Origin: UBA8941 sp963780545
GTDB lineage: Archaea > Thermoproteota > Bathyarchaeia > TCS64
Direction of reading: 5' to 3'
Length of the DNA: 64,000 nucleotides
Assembly (NCBI GenBank): GCA_963780545.1
Contig: CAWACK010000010.1
Coordinates: 248,001-312,000, forward strand
Below the pieces are notes generated by a model. It did no database searches. It worked only from the letters and a program-made list of their open reading frames with translations, and was not told the DNA's origin. How positions within the stretch are numbered: the stretch's first letter is position 1; the number at the start of each line of letters is the position of its first letter. The translations under genes were made by a program, and so were the position numbers. Positions 52,472 through 62,072 of this stretch are shown in pieces.

Positions 52472-52909
52472 CTAAGTATCCATAGGTTTGCTGAGAATGG
52501 GTTTTTTCGTCCAAAACCACTTGATCGAAAAGAAGGCGGTGAGTAGAGTTACTATGAGCAGTAGAGCCAGCGGTACCTGTGGCATGCTCATTAGCTCCTG
52601 GGATACGCTTTGAGTCACGGTGATCTGAGTAGTCTTGTCGGCGGTGTTTTTCCCCTGAGCGTTAACGACCTTTAGGTCCACCGTGTAGACTCCAGCCTGC
52701 GTGTAGGAGTGGCTGGCTGTTTGGCACGTGGCGCTCGCGCCGTCTCCGAAGTACCATGTGTAGGAGTCGATCTTTCCTCCTCCTGGGTCATAGCTGTTTG
52801 AGCCATCAAAGTTGACAACACTGTTTAGCCCCACTGCAGAAGAGTTGTTGAGGTTTGTAATTTTTATTACAGGTACCGGAGGAGTCGTTTCAAGAACATT
52901 CACCATCAA
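52472..52909 (-). CDS. PKD-domain protein with C-terminal membrane anchor (5' truncated)
   Basis: 145 aa. One PKD repeat (about 10-95, with VNFDGSNSYDPGGG, YTWYFGDG and YTVDLKVVNAQG), a linker, and a transmembrane helix (about 112-132) followed by a short basic tail: a cell-surface layout. The frame remains open upstream of 52909 (NYTVQLTTVDNAGHESTKT) to about 52965, where a shift joins another frame. The N-terminus and any signal peptide are absent, so this is the 3' remnant of a larger surface protein. Confidence 0.65.
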   Translation of the reverse strand: MMVNVLETTPPVPVIKITNLNNSSAVGLNSVVNFDGSNSYDPGGGKIDSYTWYFGDGASATCQTASHSYTQAGVYTVDLKVVNAQGKNTADKTTQITVTQSVSQELMSMPQVPLALLLIVTLLTAFFSIKWFWTKKPILSKPMDT

Positions 52910-52937
52910 GGTCTTTGTTGATTCATGACCTGCGTTA

Positions 52938-53159
52938 TCAACCGTGGTCAGCTGAACGGTGTAGTTTCGGTGTGTTGAATACGTAGTTTACCTTTTTCCC
53001 GACTAGAGTTATCGGCCCGCCATCCGTGAAGTTCCAGAGGTAGCTTTGACCCGACCCCATTGAAATGGCTTCGAGCGTAACCTCCTTGCCTTCATCGACC
53101 GTCAGGTAGTAGCTAGCTGGATCTGTATCTCGCGCGCGCGAAACACGCGCACAGAAAGC
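52938..53159 (-). pseudogene. Upstream fragment of the PKD protein, frameshifted and start-less
   Basis: Leftward frame reads LTVDEGKEVTLEAISMGSG, then SYLWNFTDGGPITLVGKKV and YVFNTPK, another PKD-like repeat. Removing one A in AAA near 52970 would join it to the downstream CDS. The 5' side ends at a TAG with no start codon, exactly beside the CGCGCGCGCG tract (53131-53140) and 19 bp from the HD gene end, so the gene was probably cut by a rearrangement. Confidence 0.55.
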
Positions 53160-53177
53160 CTAAATTCTAATGAAGAT

Positions 53178-53969
53178 CTATGCTTCGAGCCTGAACTTCG
53201 ACTCATCCATCGTGAAACGCTCTCCGCCAGCCACGATGACCTCCACGCTAATGTAACCTTCAAGTCCGCTGCCTCTAATCTTCGTAGCCAGCAGGTTATC
53301 CACCTGAAAAATCCCAGCGGGATTCGACATCTCTATCCTCACATTAATTGGCTTCACGGCACCCTCCTCGATGCTCACCCTCTCAATCGATAAGGCAGAC
53401 ACGGAGTGAATATTAATTTGACCCGCCTCATAGGGGATACGCGCCCTCCCCCGCTCCATATCCAACGCGTCCGCGACCTTCACGACACCGGCCTCAAGAG
53501 TCAACGGCCTAGCCGAAGCCTGATGACTTATAACAGCGTGCAGAGTTTCGCTCGAAACTATTGCAGCATCCTCTGGCCCATATATTAATGGCAGGCACCT
53601 CTTGAGGACATCTCTAGCAAGTCCAACGCTTAGGGCCTCGTGTCCCTCGCGAGTGATTGACATACCCAGATCATGCGTCACTGAAGCGAGGAGGACCACC
53701 ACCTCGGCGTCGTCGATACCCATCCCGTAGTTGACCTTGATACTTGGCTCGATCTTCCTGTCGATGAGAATCCTTAGCAGTTTAATGGCCTTATTAGCCA
53801 CTAACTTCACGTGGGTCGGTCCGTGATCGCTGTACCCCATTCGGTCTATGGCAAGCACATTGGCGCATCTCCATAGCATATGTAGCTCAGGGTCAGAGTC
53901 GATGAATTCCTGTATCGTCTTCAGCTTAGTGTTACCTTTTAAGGGGATGTTTAGGATGTTCTTCGGCAC
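53178..53969 (-). CDS. HD-domain phosphohydrolase
   Basis: 263 aa. HD motif: His in DHGPTHV, the HD doublet in SVTHDLGMS and the later His/Asp (HAVISH, KVADALDME), all needed for a metal phosphohydrolase acting on nucleotides or similar. The C-terminal 90 residues are beta-rich. Start GTG 53969. Single gene, unknown substrate. Confidence 0.8.
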   Translation of the reverse strand: MPKNILNIPLKGNTKLKTIQEFIDSDPELHMLWRCANVLAIDRMGYSDHGPTHVKLVANKAIKLLRILIDRKIEPSIKVNYGMGIDDAEVVVLLASVTHDLGMSITREGHEALSVGLARDVLKRCLPLIYGPEDAAIVSSETLHAVISHQASARPLTLEAGVVKVADALDMERGRARIPYEAGQINIHSVSALSIERVSIEEGAVKPINVRIEMSNPAGIFQVDNLLATKIRGSGLEGYISVEVIVAGGERFTMDESKFRLEA

Positions 53970-54252
53970 TGGATTTTCGCCTTACCTAAATGTTGGCGTT
54001 TGATTATTTCAACGATTCTGGATTCATTTCTTTAGGAAAACAGGATCCCTAAGTATAATTTAGATCAGACCCATAAGGGAAAAAAAATTCGAAATCTCGT
54101 AAGTTATTTCGCCTAGATAACGACTCGGGTAATGTTTTACCTTTGTCTATATCCTTTGAGCAGACTGTAGTCACATACGAGAATACAATATATTTTGAAA
54201 ACTTTAGAGGACTTTTAAGTTACGGATAATTATTGAATATTGGTTGTTGTCA

Positions 54253-55158
54253 ATGGAAATTAATGCTGTTGAAAAATTTAAAGTGTCTGCGAATAAGGAA
54301 ATTGATTTGAAAGATTATGACCCTGCTTGGATCCCCAAATGGGCTGATGCAAAAGGAGACAAAGAAAGTAAAAAAGATGTTAAGCAGCAAGCTTTAAGCA
54401 TAATTGAAGAGAACACGCTAAGGTTATCGGAAATACAGGAACTTTTCTGGGCTAACGAAAGTTATTCAATGTTAATAATTCTTCAGGGTATGGATGCAGC
54501 TGGTAAAGACGGGATTATCAAACATGTTATGTCGGGGGTTAATCCTCAAGGTTGCCAAGTTACAGGCTTTAAAACACCCAGCGAGGAAGAATTGAACCAC
54601 GATTTTCTCTGGCGATACTCTAAGGCGCTTCCCGAAAGAGGGCGTATAGGCATCTTCAACCGCTCATATTATGAGGATGTTCTAATAGTCAAGGTTCGCC
54701 CAGAGGTTTTAGAAAAGGACAAGCTACCACCAGGATCGAGGGGAAAACTGTTCTGGAATCAAAGATACGACGATATAAACGCGTTTGAGAAACACCTTGT
54801 GAATAACGGAACTATAATCTTGAAATTTTTCTTGAACGTGTCCAAGGAAAAACAAAGACAGCGGCTACTTGAGCGTCTCGAAAACCCCGATAAAAATTGG
54901 AAGTTTTCTCTCACTGATCTATCGGAGAGGGAGAAATGGAAAGACTATATGGAAGCTTATCGTGAGCTTCTCGAAAAGACAAGTACCGAATGGGCGCCTT
55001 GGTACGTTATCCCCTCTGATAAGGAGTGGATAACCCGAGCGTCGGTCTCTGAGGTAATCGTTTCAAAAATAGCGGAACTTGACTTAAAATACCCTCTTTT
55101 AACCGAAGAACAAGAATCTCAGCTAAAAAAGGCTAAAGCTACACTTTCCAACGAATGA
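54253..55158 (+). CDS. ppk2: Polyphosphate kinase 2 family enzyme
   Basis: 301 aa from ATG 54253. P-loop kinase: Walker A GMDAAGKDG, Walker B region IGIFNRSYYEDVL, lid with KEKQRQRLLERLENPDKNWK. PPK2 enzymes use polyphosphate to phosphorylate nucleotides; the single-domain length fits a class I or III enzyme. The frame opens at TTG 54244. A CTTTTAAG box 35 nt upstream suggests a leaderless start. Confidence 0.93.
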   Translation: MEINAVEKFKVSANKEIDLKDYDPAWIPKWADAKGDKESKKDVKQQALSIIEENTLRLSEIQELFWANESYSMLIILQGMDAAGKDGIIKHVMSGVNPQGCQVTGFKTPSEEELNHDFLWRYSKALPERGRIGIFNRSYYEDVLIVKVRPEVLEKDKLPPGSRGKLFWNQRYDDINAFEKHLVNNGTIILKFFLNVSKEKQRQRLLERLENPDKNWKFSLTDLSEREKWKDYMEAYRELLEKTSTEWAPWYVIPSDKEWITRASVSEVIVSKIAELDLKYPLLTEEQESQLKKAKATLSNE

Positions 55159-55326
55159 AGATACTTCTTCTATAAAGTCCACTAAAGTGACCCCAATAAA
55201 GATCAAATTAAACATGAAGTAGAATTTGCATGAAGTCTGCAAGAATAATTGCCCTAACAAAATCAAACGATACAAAGAATCAATTCCTCATACGATCGAA
55301 TAAGGAGTCACTAAACTCAGCTTAGG

Positions 55327-56127
55327 CTACTTACCGAGTAGCGCAGCCACTATAATAACAGCCCCAAGCGACCAGGTGTAGAAGGCAAAGTGGTGAAATC
55401 GTTTAGTCACTATTATCCTTGAAATGAATCTCAAACTAACATAGCCAACAACAATGGTTACAGCGACTCCAACAAGCATTTCTGTCCAGCCAAGGCCCGC
55501 ACTCGAAACCAGCCCCCGTTGCTTGTATGTCTCAACAAGCAGATCTCCCAGAATAGCAGGAATAGAGAGCAGGAAGGAGAACCGTGCGACCTTCTCCCTC
55601 TTTAATCCCAGAAGCAGGGCCGAGGAGATAGTTACACCCATCCTAGATAATCCATGGAACGCAGCTAACCCTTGAGCCGTACCGATGATCAAACCATTCT
55701 TAGTAGTTACCTCTTCGCTCGTTTCTTTACTAAACTTGGAAAGGTATACAACCGTTCCACCAATGATGAAAGAAATACCAATGGGTAAAATCCCTGAGAG
55801 TGAGTCTTCAAAAAACTGGGCATATATCAACCCTATTATTCCAGTGGGGATTGTTGCAAAGATCAATAATGGTATTAGCCTACCATATTCTGAGTAGAAA
55901 TCAAGGTGGTAGAGAGATCCAAGTATGCCGAGGACCTCTCTTCTCAGGAAGAGGATCACGACCGCCAAGGTGCCGAGGTGTAGGACTACGTCGAATAGTG
56001 GTGTAGTGGCAAGACCAAAGAAGTGTTCGAGAACAACCAGATGTCCACTACTAGAGATTGGAAGCCATTCTGTAATACCCTGAACGATTCCTAGTATGAT
56101 AGTTTTAATTAGTTGATCCCAGATCAA
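55327..56127 (-). CDS. uppP: Undecaprenyl-diphosphatase-like (UppP/BacA) membrane phosphatase
   Basis: 266 aa, about eight transmembrane helices. Catalytic motifs: GITEWLPISSSGH near the start and a second SRMGVTI region (GLSRMGVTISSA). In archaea it probably recycles polyprenyl phosphate carriers for glycosylation. Start TTG 56127. Single gene. Confidence 0.93.
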   Translation of the reverse strand: MIWDQLIKTIILGIVQGITEWLPISSSGHLVVLEHFFGLATTPLFDVVLHLGTLAVVILFLRREVLGILGSLYHLDFYSEYGRLIPLLIFATIPTGIIGLIYAQFFEDSLSGILPIGISFIIGGTVVYLSKFSKETSEEVTTKNGLIIGTAQGLAAFHGLSRMGVTISSALLLGLKREKVARFSFLLSIPAILGDLLVETYKQRGLVSSAGLGWTEMLVGVAVTIVVGYVSLRFISRIIVTKRFHHFAFYTWSLGAVIIVAALLGK

Positions 56128-56408
56128 GTTTGGTCAAATCTTGTTTCCTATTATGGGGTATGAAATAAGAATATTGCGCGTATAGACTGTGTAAGCGACT
56201 CGGAACCTAAAGATGGATCTGGTCGACGGTAATGCTCATGAATGTCTTCCATTGAGTTTCTAAGGACGTGCAAGTCTACCGATGAGGGACTTTGCAGTTG
56301 CTGTTGATTGATTTTCGGTTGAACATTTTTTTATATCCTTTTCCTCACGTTCGCCTCAATCCTTATCAGCTACTAAATCTAGAGCGCACGCACAAAAAAA
56401 CAACTTAA

Positions 56409-56837
56409 ATGTTAAATGATTGTGTAGACGTAGCGATTCGCATGGAAAAAGGGTATATAATAGCTCTTGAAAACGCTAAAACTGGTATTTTGCACGGTGG
56501 ACAGGGCATTTTCAGGATTCTAATCGACAAAAAAACTACAGGTGCGAACAACTTCTCTATGCTTGTTAATACTTCGAAGGCTGGAACCACGGGCTCTGAG
56601 CACAAGCACGATGTAGAGCACGGCTTCTACATTCTCTCTGGAACTGGAACGGTCTACATTGATGGTAAACCGAGTAAGATCTCTCCGAGTAAAGCAGTCT
56701 TCGTGCCAGCGGGGACCTTACATAGAATCGATGTGGACCAAGAAACAGACCTTAATTACATAGTAATCTATGCTCCTCCTGGGCCGGAGAATCAGCTCGA
56801 ACAAAAGGGAGAACATGCTTTTGAAAAAACACAATAA
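56409..56837 (+). CDS. Cupin-domain protein
   Basis: 142 aa single cupin: motif one HKHDVEHGFYILSGTGTVY, motif two PAGTLHRID. ATG 56409; ATG 56442 is possible. Metal binding likely; reaction unknown. A hairpin lies 20 bp after the stop. Confidence 0.82.
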   Translation: MLNDCVDVAIRMEKGYIIALENAKTGILHGGQGIFRILIDKKTTGANNFSMLVNTSKAGTTGSEHKHDVEHGFYILSGTGTVYIDGKPSKISPSKAVFVPAGTLHRIDVDQETDLNYIVIYAPPGPENQLEQKGEHAFEKTQ

Positions 56838-56856
56838 CCCCAATTTTCTGCTGGTC

Positions 56857-56876
56857 TAACATTCCTGTGAATGTTA
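56857..56876 (+). terminator. Hairpin after cupin gene
   Basis: Perfect 8-bp stem TAACATTC / GAATGTTA with loop CTGT, 20 nt after the cupin stop. There is no strong T run directly behind it, so a terminator role is only plausible. Confidence 0.4.
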
Positions 56877-57023
56877 CAAAGCTAAGGTTTTGTTCACTTC
56901 AACAAATTCTAATGCTTTGTTTAGGTAAGCATTCGAATATCTTCGAAAACGAAAAAAGGTATTATGAGTAACCCTTAAAACAATAACTCTTTATTTGGAT
57001 TCCATTCGTAAGCTGGGCACGAG

Positions 57024-58286
57024 TTGAAGGAAAAAACTAGCATCTGGAGAAGTAACCTAGGCATCCTGATGCTCACCTCCGGTGTTTGGAACATCGGAAC
57101 CTATATGACCCTCCCATTCTGGGGCCTCTATGTCCTATACCTCGGCGGGACACCTATCGATATAGCCCTAATATACTCTGTCAGCTCAGCGGTCAGTCTA
57201 CTACCCTACCTTATTGGCGGTTACCTCTCCGACGTGTTCAGCAGAAAGAAGATGGTCTACGGCCTACAGTTTATGATCGCCCTTAACGGAGCAATTTACA
57301 TCTTCGCGCCGAACTGGTTGTGGCTACTCCTAGCCAAATCAGTCGAGGCGGTCCTAACCGGTCTCCGCAACCCAGCGTTCAGCGCCCTCCTCGCCGACTC
57401 AACGACCGTCAAGAACCGGGCGAAGAGCTACGCATTATGGAACGCTGTCCCCCTCAGCTTCGGATTATTATCCCCTTACCTGATCGGGCTACTGATGGAC
57501 AGGTACGGTATCATCTTAGCCCAGAGATGGGCATACGTCGTATTGATGATAGTTATCACCGCAAGTGGAATCATCCGTAATAGATATGTTGAGGAGGGCC
57601 TGAAAAGCGATTCGAGAGTGAGGTTGAAGCTCTCGGAAGTGGTCACGGGAACCCTAAGGAACCTGAGGAAGACCCTAAAGGAGATGCCACACCAGCTTTG
57701 GGTATTGTTAATGTTAGGTAGTTTCTACCAATTCGCCGTTTCGCTTGTAAGCGTCTTCATGGTTACTTACGCGGTTGAGGATGTTATCCATATCACTACC
57801 GGGCAATGGGGACTCGTTAGTACTGTTTCGACGATACTCATAATTTTGTCCAGCGTCGCCCTAGCGCTTTTAGCCGTCCGTTTCAGCAGGCGAATGATGA
57901 TCCTGGTGTCCCTAGCTATCACTCCTTTCGCTGTTCTTGGCTTCACCTACAGCAATGGCTTTTCACAGGTTCTGCTTTTTTACTGCGTGCTTACCATCCT
58001 CGGCAATGTTGGCAGCGTGGCTGGTCAGGCTCTTTTCATCGATTATATGCCAAGGGAACACCGTGGCAGGATCAGCGCCCTGATGGCCGTGATTGGATCA
58101 ACTTCAACCTTCACATTTCTACTTACCACAGGCGGTGTGTTGGGCTCGATAGGTAATATCGTTGGGGGTGTTCTTTACGGTCAGATATCCTACTCATCGC
58201 CTTTCCTGCTAATGGCTGCGATTATGGGGTTCGCTGCTATTTTGACATATCTGTACGTCAAAGAGCCAGTGATTCCAGAATACTAA
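57024..58286 (+). CDS. Major facilitator superfamily transporter
   Basis: 420 aa, about 12 transmembrane helices, MFS loop GGYLSDVFSRKKMVYG after helix 2. Related to multidrug-type MFS. Start TTG 57024 (LKEKTSIWRSN). Convergent with the hydrolase gene. In context with the resistance genes to the right, drug efflux is a fair guess but unproven. Confidence 0.87.
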   Translation: MKEKTSIWRSNLGILMLTSGVWNIGTYMTLPFWGLYVLYLGGTPIDIALIYSVSSAVSLLPYLIGGYLSDVFSRKKMVYGLQFMIALNGAIYIFAPNWLWLLLAKSVEAVLTGLRNPAFSALLADSTTVKNRAKSYALWNAVPLSFGLLSPYLIGLLMDRYGIILAQRWAYVVLMIVITASGIIRNRYVEEGLKSDSRVRLKLSEVVTGTLRNLRKTLKEMPHQLWVLLMLGSFYQFAVSLVSVFMVTYAVEDVIHITTGQWGLVSTVSTILIILSSVALALLAVRFSRRMMILVSLAITPFAVLGFTYSNGFSQVLLFYCVLTILGNVGSVAGQALFIDYMPREHRGRISALMAVIGSTSTFTFLLTTGGVLGSIGNIVGGVLYGQISYSSPFLLMAAIMGFAAILTYLYVKEPVIPEY

Positions 58287-58325
58287 TCACGTGCGCTAAA
58301 CAAGTAGAATCGAGCAGACTTCCTA

Positions 58326-59276
58326 TCAGCGTTTCAAGAATCTGTTGATTGCGTCCGCAACTTGCTCTGGTTGGTCGAATTTGTCAAAATGGCTAGCATT
58401 TGTGACCCATTGCAATTGGACGTTCGGACACCGACGGGAAACATCAGTAAAAATTGATTTCGGTTGAGCGGGGTCGCTGTCTGCTTGTAACCGAAGAACC
58501 GGAAAGGGAAAATCATTCTTGCAGATTTTACCAATTGCCGCACCCAGATCCCAATTCCTCGACTGAAAATATCTTGGATTAATCGCGGCAACACCCGGCC
58601 GGGAATACTCATAGACAAGATAGTCACGGTCAACTTTTTTGAAAGCTGAGGTCATTCGTCTAGGGTAGATTGAATCAATAAACCAGCCCGCATCCTGATA
58701 AAGGAACGAGGCAATCCAGCTGTTTTGGAAAAAGAACCATTGTGGTTTTTGAAGGTACGCTGACAAAGATGGCTTATTCGCGTCCCCCTTCATTATCAAA
58801 TCCGCTTCCATTCGAACGTAGCCAAGAATGCGTTCGGGGTGATCACCTACTAATACGCTTCCGATAATGGTTCCCCAGTCATGGGATACAACATAGAACT
58901 TGTTGACGCCCAAACTGTCCATCAACTGCATGGTTTGGTTGAAAATGCGCGCGTTGTAATTCAAATCATTCAAGTCGGAGCGTCCGTAACCTTTCATGTC
59001 GATTGCGATATGTCTATAACTATGATCCACTAAGGGCAGCACATAACGCCAGGAGTACCACCCCTCTGGCAGACCATGGAGAAACAGGATCACCTCACCT
59101 TCTCGGGCTCCTTCGTCAACGTAATGCCAACGAATACCATTCACAACCCGGTCCTGATGATTAAACTGCGCATCAATCTCGTCATGGGTTTGCTGGAAAT
59201 CGGCCCTAAATTTCACATATTTTTCAGACAGCTTTCTTGCTCGAATTGGGGCGTAGACCCAGATAAAAATCGCCAC
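58326..59276 (-). CDS. Alpha/beta hydrolase, epoxide hydrolase-like
   Basis: 316 aa from GTG 59276. Nucleophile Asp in VVSHDWGTI (epoxide hydrolase/haloalkane dehalogenase type), oxyanion HGLPEGW and catalytic His in NASHFDKF. N-terminal membrane segment. An in-frame ATG with AGGAG upstream exists at 59336 (MLRTLL), but the 20 codons between carry three stops; a +1 and a -1 change (in TTT and GGG runs) would give a clean signal anchor MWLGLILGAFCLLVAIFIW. Looks bacterial in origin. Confidence 0.82.
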   Translation of the reverse strand: MAIFIWVYAPIRARKLSEKYVKFRADFQQTHDEIDAQFNHQDRVVNGIRWHYVDEGAREGEVILFLHGLPEGWYSWRYVLPLVDHSYRHIAIDMKGYGRSDLNDLNYNARIFNQTMQLMDSLGVNKFYVVSHDWGTIIGSVLVGDHPERILGYVRMEADLIMKGDANKPSLSAYLQKPQWFFFQNSWIASFLYQDAGWFIDSIYPRRMTSAFKKVDRDYLVYEYSRPGVAAINPRYFQSRNWDLGAAIGKICKNDFPFPVLRLQADSDPAQPKSIFTDVSRRCPNVQLQWVTNASHFDKFDQPEQVADAINRFLKR

Positions 59277-59464
59277 CAGAAGACAAAATGCTCCCTAAAA
59301 TTAGACCAAGCCACATCAAAGAAGTGTTCGTAGCATTTTTTCTCCTGTGGTAAACTACACGTTTTATAAATAATACACTGCGCGATTAATATCGAACTCC
59401 TTTTCCGGAGGTTATGTTTTCTTTTTTAAAGGGACCTAAATTAAAATTGACCTTGAGGTAATTG

Positions 59465-60031
59465 TTAATCATCCATCGCCTGCGCGAGGATTATTTCCAC
59501 AATCCCCTTCTCACCATCTACACGTATCCAGTCGCCAGTCTTTATACGCATCGTCGCATCACCGCAACCTACGACGGCTGGAATACCCAGTTCGCGTGCG
59601 ATGATGGCAGCGTGTGATAGGGGTGCGCCAACGTCGGTAACAACAGCTGATGCGCGCGGGAACATTGGTGTCCACCCTACATTGGTCACGGTTGTAACAA
59701 GGATTTCACCAGCCTGTAATTGATCGCCATCCTCAACTGTGGCGATCACCCGCGCCTGACCCTCCACGATGCCAGCCGCGCCTGGAAAGCCTGTGATCGC
59801 ACCTTTGGAATGTTTACCACTGGATAGAGAATCGAACACATCGCTGCGTCGCTCTGGGTCTGCGGCCCACTTAAATGGGTCGAATCGACCACGGATCAGC
59901 ACCGGATATGTTGGCAGGGCACAGTACCGCTCATAGGCAACTCGTCGAGCTGGGATATAGGCGATAGAGGCCTTGTCACCTCCCAGAAGTTGCAGGATCT
60001 CATCTATCGATAGGAAGAATATTTTTTCACC
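59465..60031 (-). CDS. C-terminal phosphohistidine domain of split RPH-like dikinase
   Basis: Read-on of the 60032-62041 gene after an in-frame TAG; 188 codons plus stop. Continues in the same frame as GEKIFFLSIDEI, then the PEP-utilising mobile domain with the carrier His in PLSHAAIIARELG (conserved T-x-G-x-x-SHAAI) and final glycine-rich WIRVDGEKG. It cannot start independently with a good signal in the first part (first ATG-like start about 59902). Together with the upstream part it gives 858 codons, the size of rifampicin phosphotransferase. Confidence 0.7.
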   Translation of the reverse strand, partial: GEKIFFLSIDEILQLLGGDKASIAYIPARRVAYERYCALPTYPVLIRGRFDPFKWAADPERRSDVFDSLSSGKHSKGAITGFPGAAGIVEGQARVIATVEDGDQLQAGEILVTTVTNVGWTPMFPRASAVVTDVGAPLSHAAIIARELGIPAVVGCGDATMRIKTGDWIRVDGEKGIVEIILAQAMDD

Positions 60032-62041
60032 CTACCCCGTTAGTTCACCGGCGCGCTGTACAAAGGAGCGTAGCACCCAGATGGCCCGAACCACCTCGGA
60101 GCGCGCCGCTTCGCGTTCTCGGGCGATGGTCGCCCAGCGGTCAATCTGGCGGCGTATCGATGTTTCCTTCCGCGGGTAACGCTGATGTACCCTGTCCCAA
60201 GCGGACTTGCGTGACGCTTCCTGGCGGGCAAGCAAAGAGGTGACATCATCTTTTGCTTGACTTAAGCCTTCGAGCTGCTGGTCAATCCAGTTCGGGTCCT
60301 CGCCTAGGCGCGGTGTGGATACTTCCGCTTCATGTGGGCCCCGGTGACCGAATTGCCGAGCAAAGGTCGCCCGATCGATTTCGCCTTTGGCCAACTGTGT
60401 TAAGCTTAAAAGCGGGCCGAGACTGGCCAATTGTACTCCACCCGTGTCTGGACCGGTGAGCAAAACGTTGGCGTCAGCCTCACCCACCATCTTTTGTAGA
60501 TTACTCCGGATCGTAATTATAGTTGCCCCACCCTGGTTGGCCGCGGCCTCCAACATGTGGCAGGCCCCAATGAAGAAAACAGCCACATCTGTGTGCCACA
60601 GAGCGACCAATTCCCCCGAGCTCGAGGTGGCCTGGATCTGTACGCGCAGTGCCTCGCAGCGCTCCGACGCTGACTGAAGAAATGCTGGGAGTTTCTTATG
60701 ATTGGCCCGAATCCGAAGAAGAGTATGGACGGCGACTGGTAATGCTAAGCGCATCAAATGCCAGGGTGATAAATGGACGATTGGAATCTCCACGCCTTCT
60801 GGAATCCGTCCGAATGCCTCCTCAAACATCCCAGCGAATCGTTTTGGATTTACTCCGAACGCGGCAACCAACGATTCGGATTCACTCAGGTTCTTATATA
60901 GCCGCCCGCCGATGTTGCCGTAAGCGGGTAAGACGCCGACTGATGGGTCAGCGTTGTCGATTAGAATCTGGACGAGCGACCACGTGCAAGGTGTCATAAC
61001 GTCAGGCACAGCCTCACCGTAGTTCGCTCTCGTCCATAGGTAGTCTCCAGTCAGACTGTCATTCCACTCCTCGGCCACCGAATCTTGGTCATGTAGTGTG
61101 GTAATCGGGCGAGCCTGCAATACGAAAAATCGGCCATGGTCGAGAGCCCATTCTATGTCCATTGGCTGTCCATAGAGTTCCTCAACCCGCATGCCAATGC
61201 GGGCTAGCTCGACTGCTTGCGCCGAGTTAAGCACAGCCTGGGTGAGCCGATCAGCCGGCACCGGTTCCTCATGCGTGCCATCCGGGATAAGGACAGTCAT
61301 CATTTTCTTTCTGTTGATCTGCTCTTCGATGATTTTCCCGTTGAGCTTATCCACAACGACCGTATCGGGCGTAACCCATCCCCCGACTATGGCTTCTCCA
61401 AGTCCCCAGGTTGCGTTGATCACAACCCGGTCGCGGGCTCCATTCAGTGGATTCGCTGTGAACATGATGCCTGCTGCTTCGGCGGGAACGAGTTCCTGTA
61501 TAACAACTGCCATGCTAACCCCCTGGGGAGCTATGCCGTTTCTTGACCGGTAGGCAATCACTCGCGCAGTCCACATTGAACTCCAACAACGTTTGACCGC
61601 CTCCAGAACCATAGCTTCCCCGTGAATGTTTAGATATGTTTCTAACTGACCTGCAAATGACATTTCGGGCAGATCTTCTGCAGTGGCTGAGGAACGCACA
61701 GCGACTGGCAGATCACCCCCACTAAGTTCAGCATACGCGAGACGAATCGCTTTGGCTACATCCTCCGGTATTGAATTCTGCGCAAAAATACTCCCTATCC
61801 GCTTGGATGCCTCTTCAAACGTTGCAGGCTGATTCGGAGTAACGATAGATACAGCTGCAAGAATCTGCTCTTGTAGCCCATTAATCGTTATAAATCGTCG
61901 ATAGGCCTCCGTCGTGATATGAAAGCCACCTGGTACAGGCAGACCTGCAGCAGAAAGGCGGGCAAGAGAGGCTCCTTTACCGCCAACGATCTTGATCGAA
62001 GCTTGCGGATCACCAAGCGGAAGAGTATAAACGTGAGACAT
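60032..62041 (-). CDS. N-terminal ATP-binding and middle domains of RPH-like dikinase
   Basis: 669 aa to the in-frame TAG at 60032-60034. ATP-grasp-like PPDK N-domain (GGKGASLARL, VRSSATAEDLPEMSFAGQ, DIEWALD at about 300), then a middle domain (about 330-620) as in rifampin phosphotransferase; there is no PEP-binding TIM barrel. Family members inactivate rifamycins by phosphorylation. Start ATG 62041 (MSHVYTLPLGD); the frame opens at TTG 62080. The preceding TetR gene starts at 62651 and ends at 62073, so TetR-RPH is one transcript. Confidence 0.78.
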   Translation of the reverse strand: MSHVYTLPLGDPQASIKIVGGKGASLARLSAAGLPVPGGFHITTEAYRRFITINGLQEQILAAVSIVTPNQPATFEEASKRIGSIFAQNSIPEDVAKAIRLAYAELSGGDLPVAVRSSATAEDLPEMSFAGQLETYLNIHGEAMVLEAVKRCWSSMWTARVIAYRSRNGIAPQGVSMAVVIQELVPAEAAGIMFTANPLNGARDRVVINATWGLGEAIVGGWVTPDTVVVDKLNGKIIEEQINRKKMMTVLIPDGTHEEPVPADRLTQAVLNSAQAVELARIGMRVEELYGQPMDIEWALDHGRFFVLQARPITTLHDQDSVAEEWNDSLTGDYLWTRANYGEAVPDVMTPCTWSLVQILIDNADPSVGVLPAYGNIGGRLYKNLSESESLVAAFGVNPKRFAGMFEEAFGRIPEGVEIPIVHLSPWHLMRLALPVAVHTLLRIRANHKKLPAFLQSASERCEALRVQIQATSSSGELVALWHTDVAVFFIGACHMLEAAANQGGATIITIRSNLQKMVGEADANVLLTGPDTGGVQLASLGPLLSLTQLAKGEIDRATFARQFGHRGPHEAEVSTPRLGEDPNWIDQQLEGLSQAKDDVTSLLARQEASRKSAWDRVHQRYPRKETSIRRQIDRWATIAREREAARSEVVRAIWVLRSFVQRAGELTG

Positions 62042-62072
62042 TACTACCACCGCGTACACGACCGCTGTCTCA

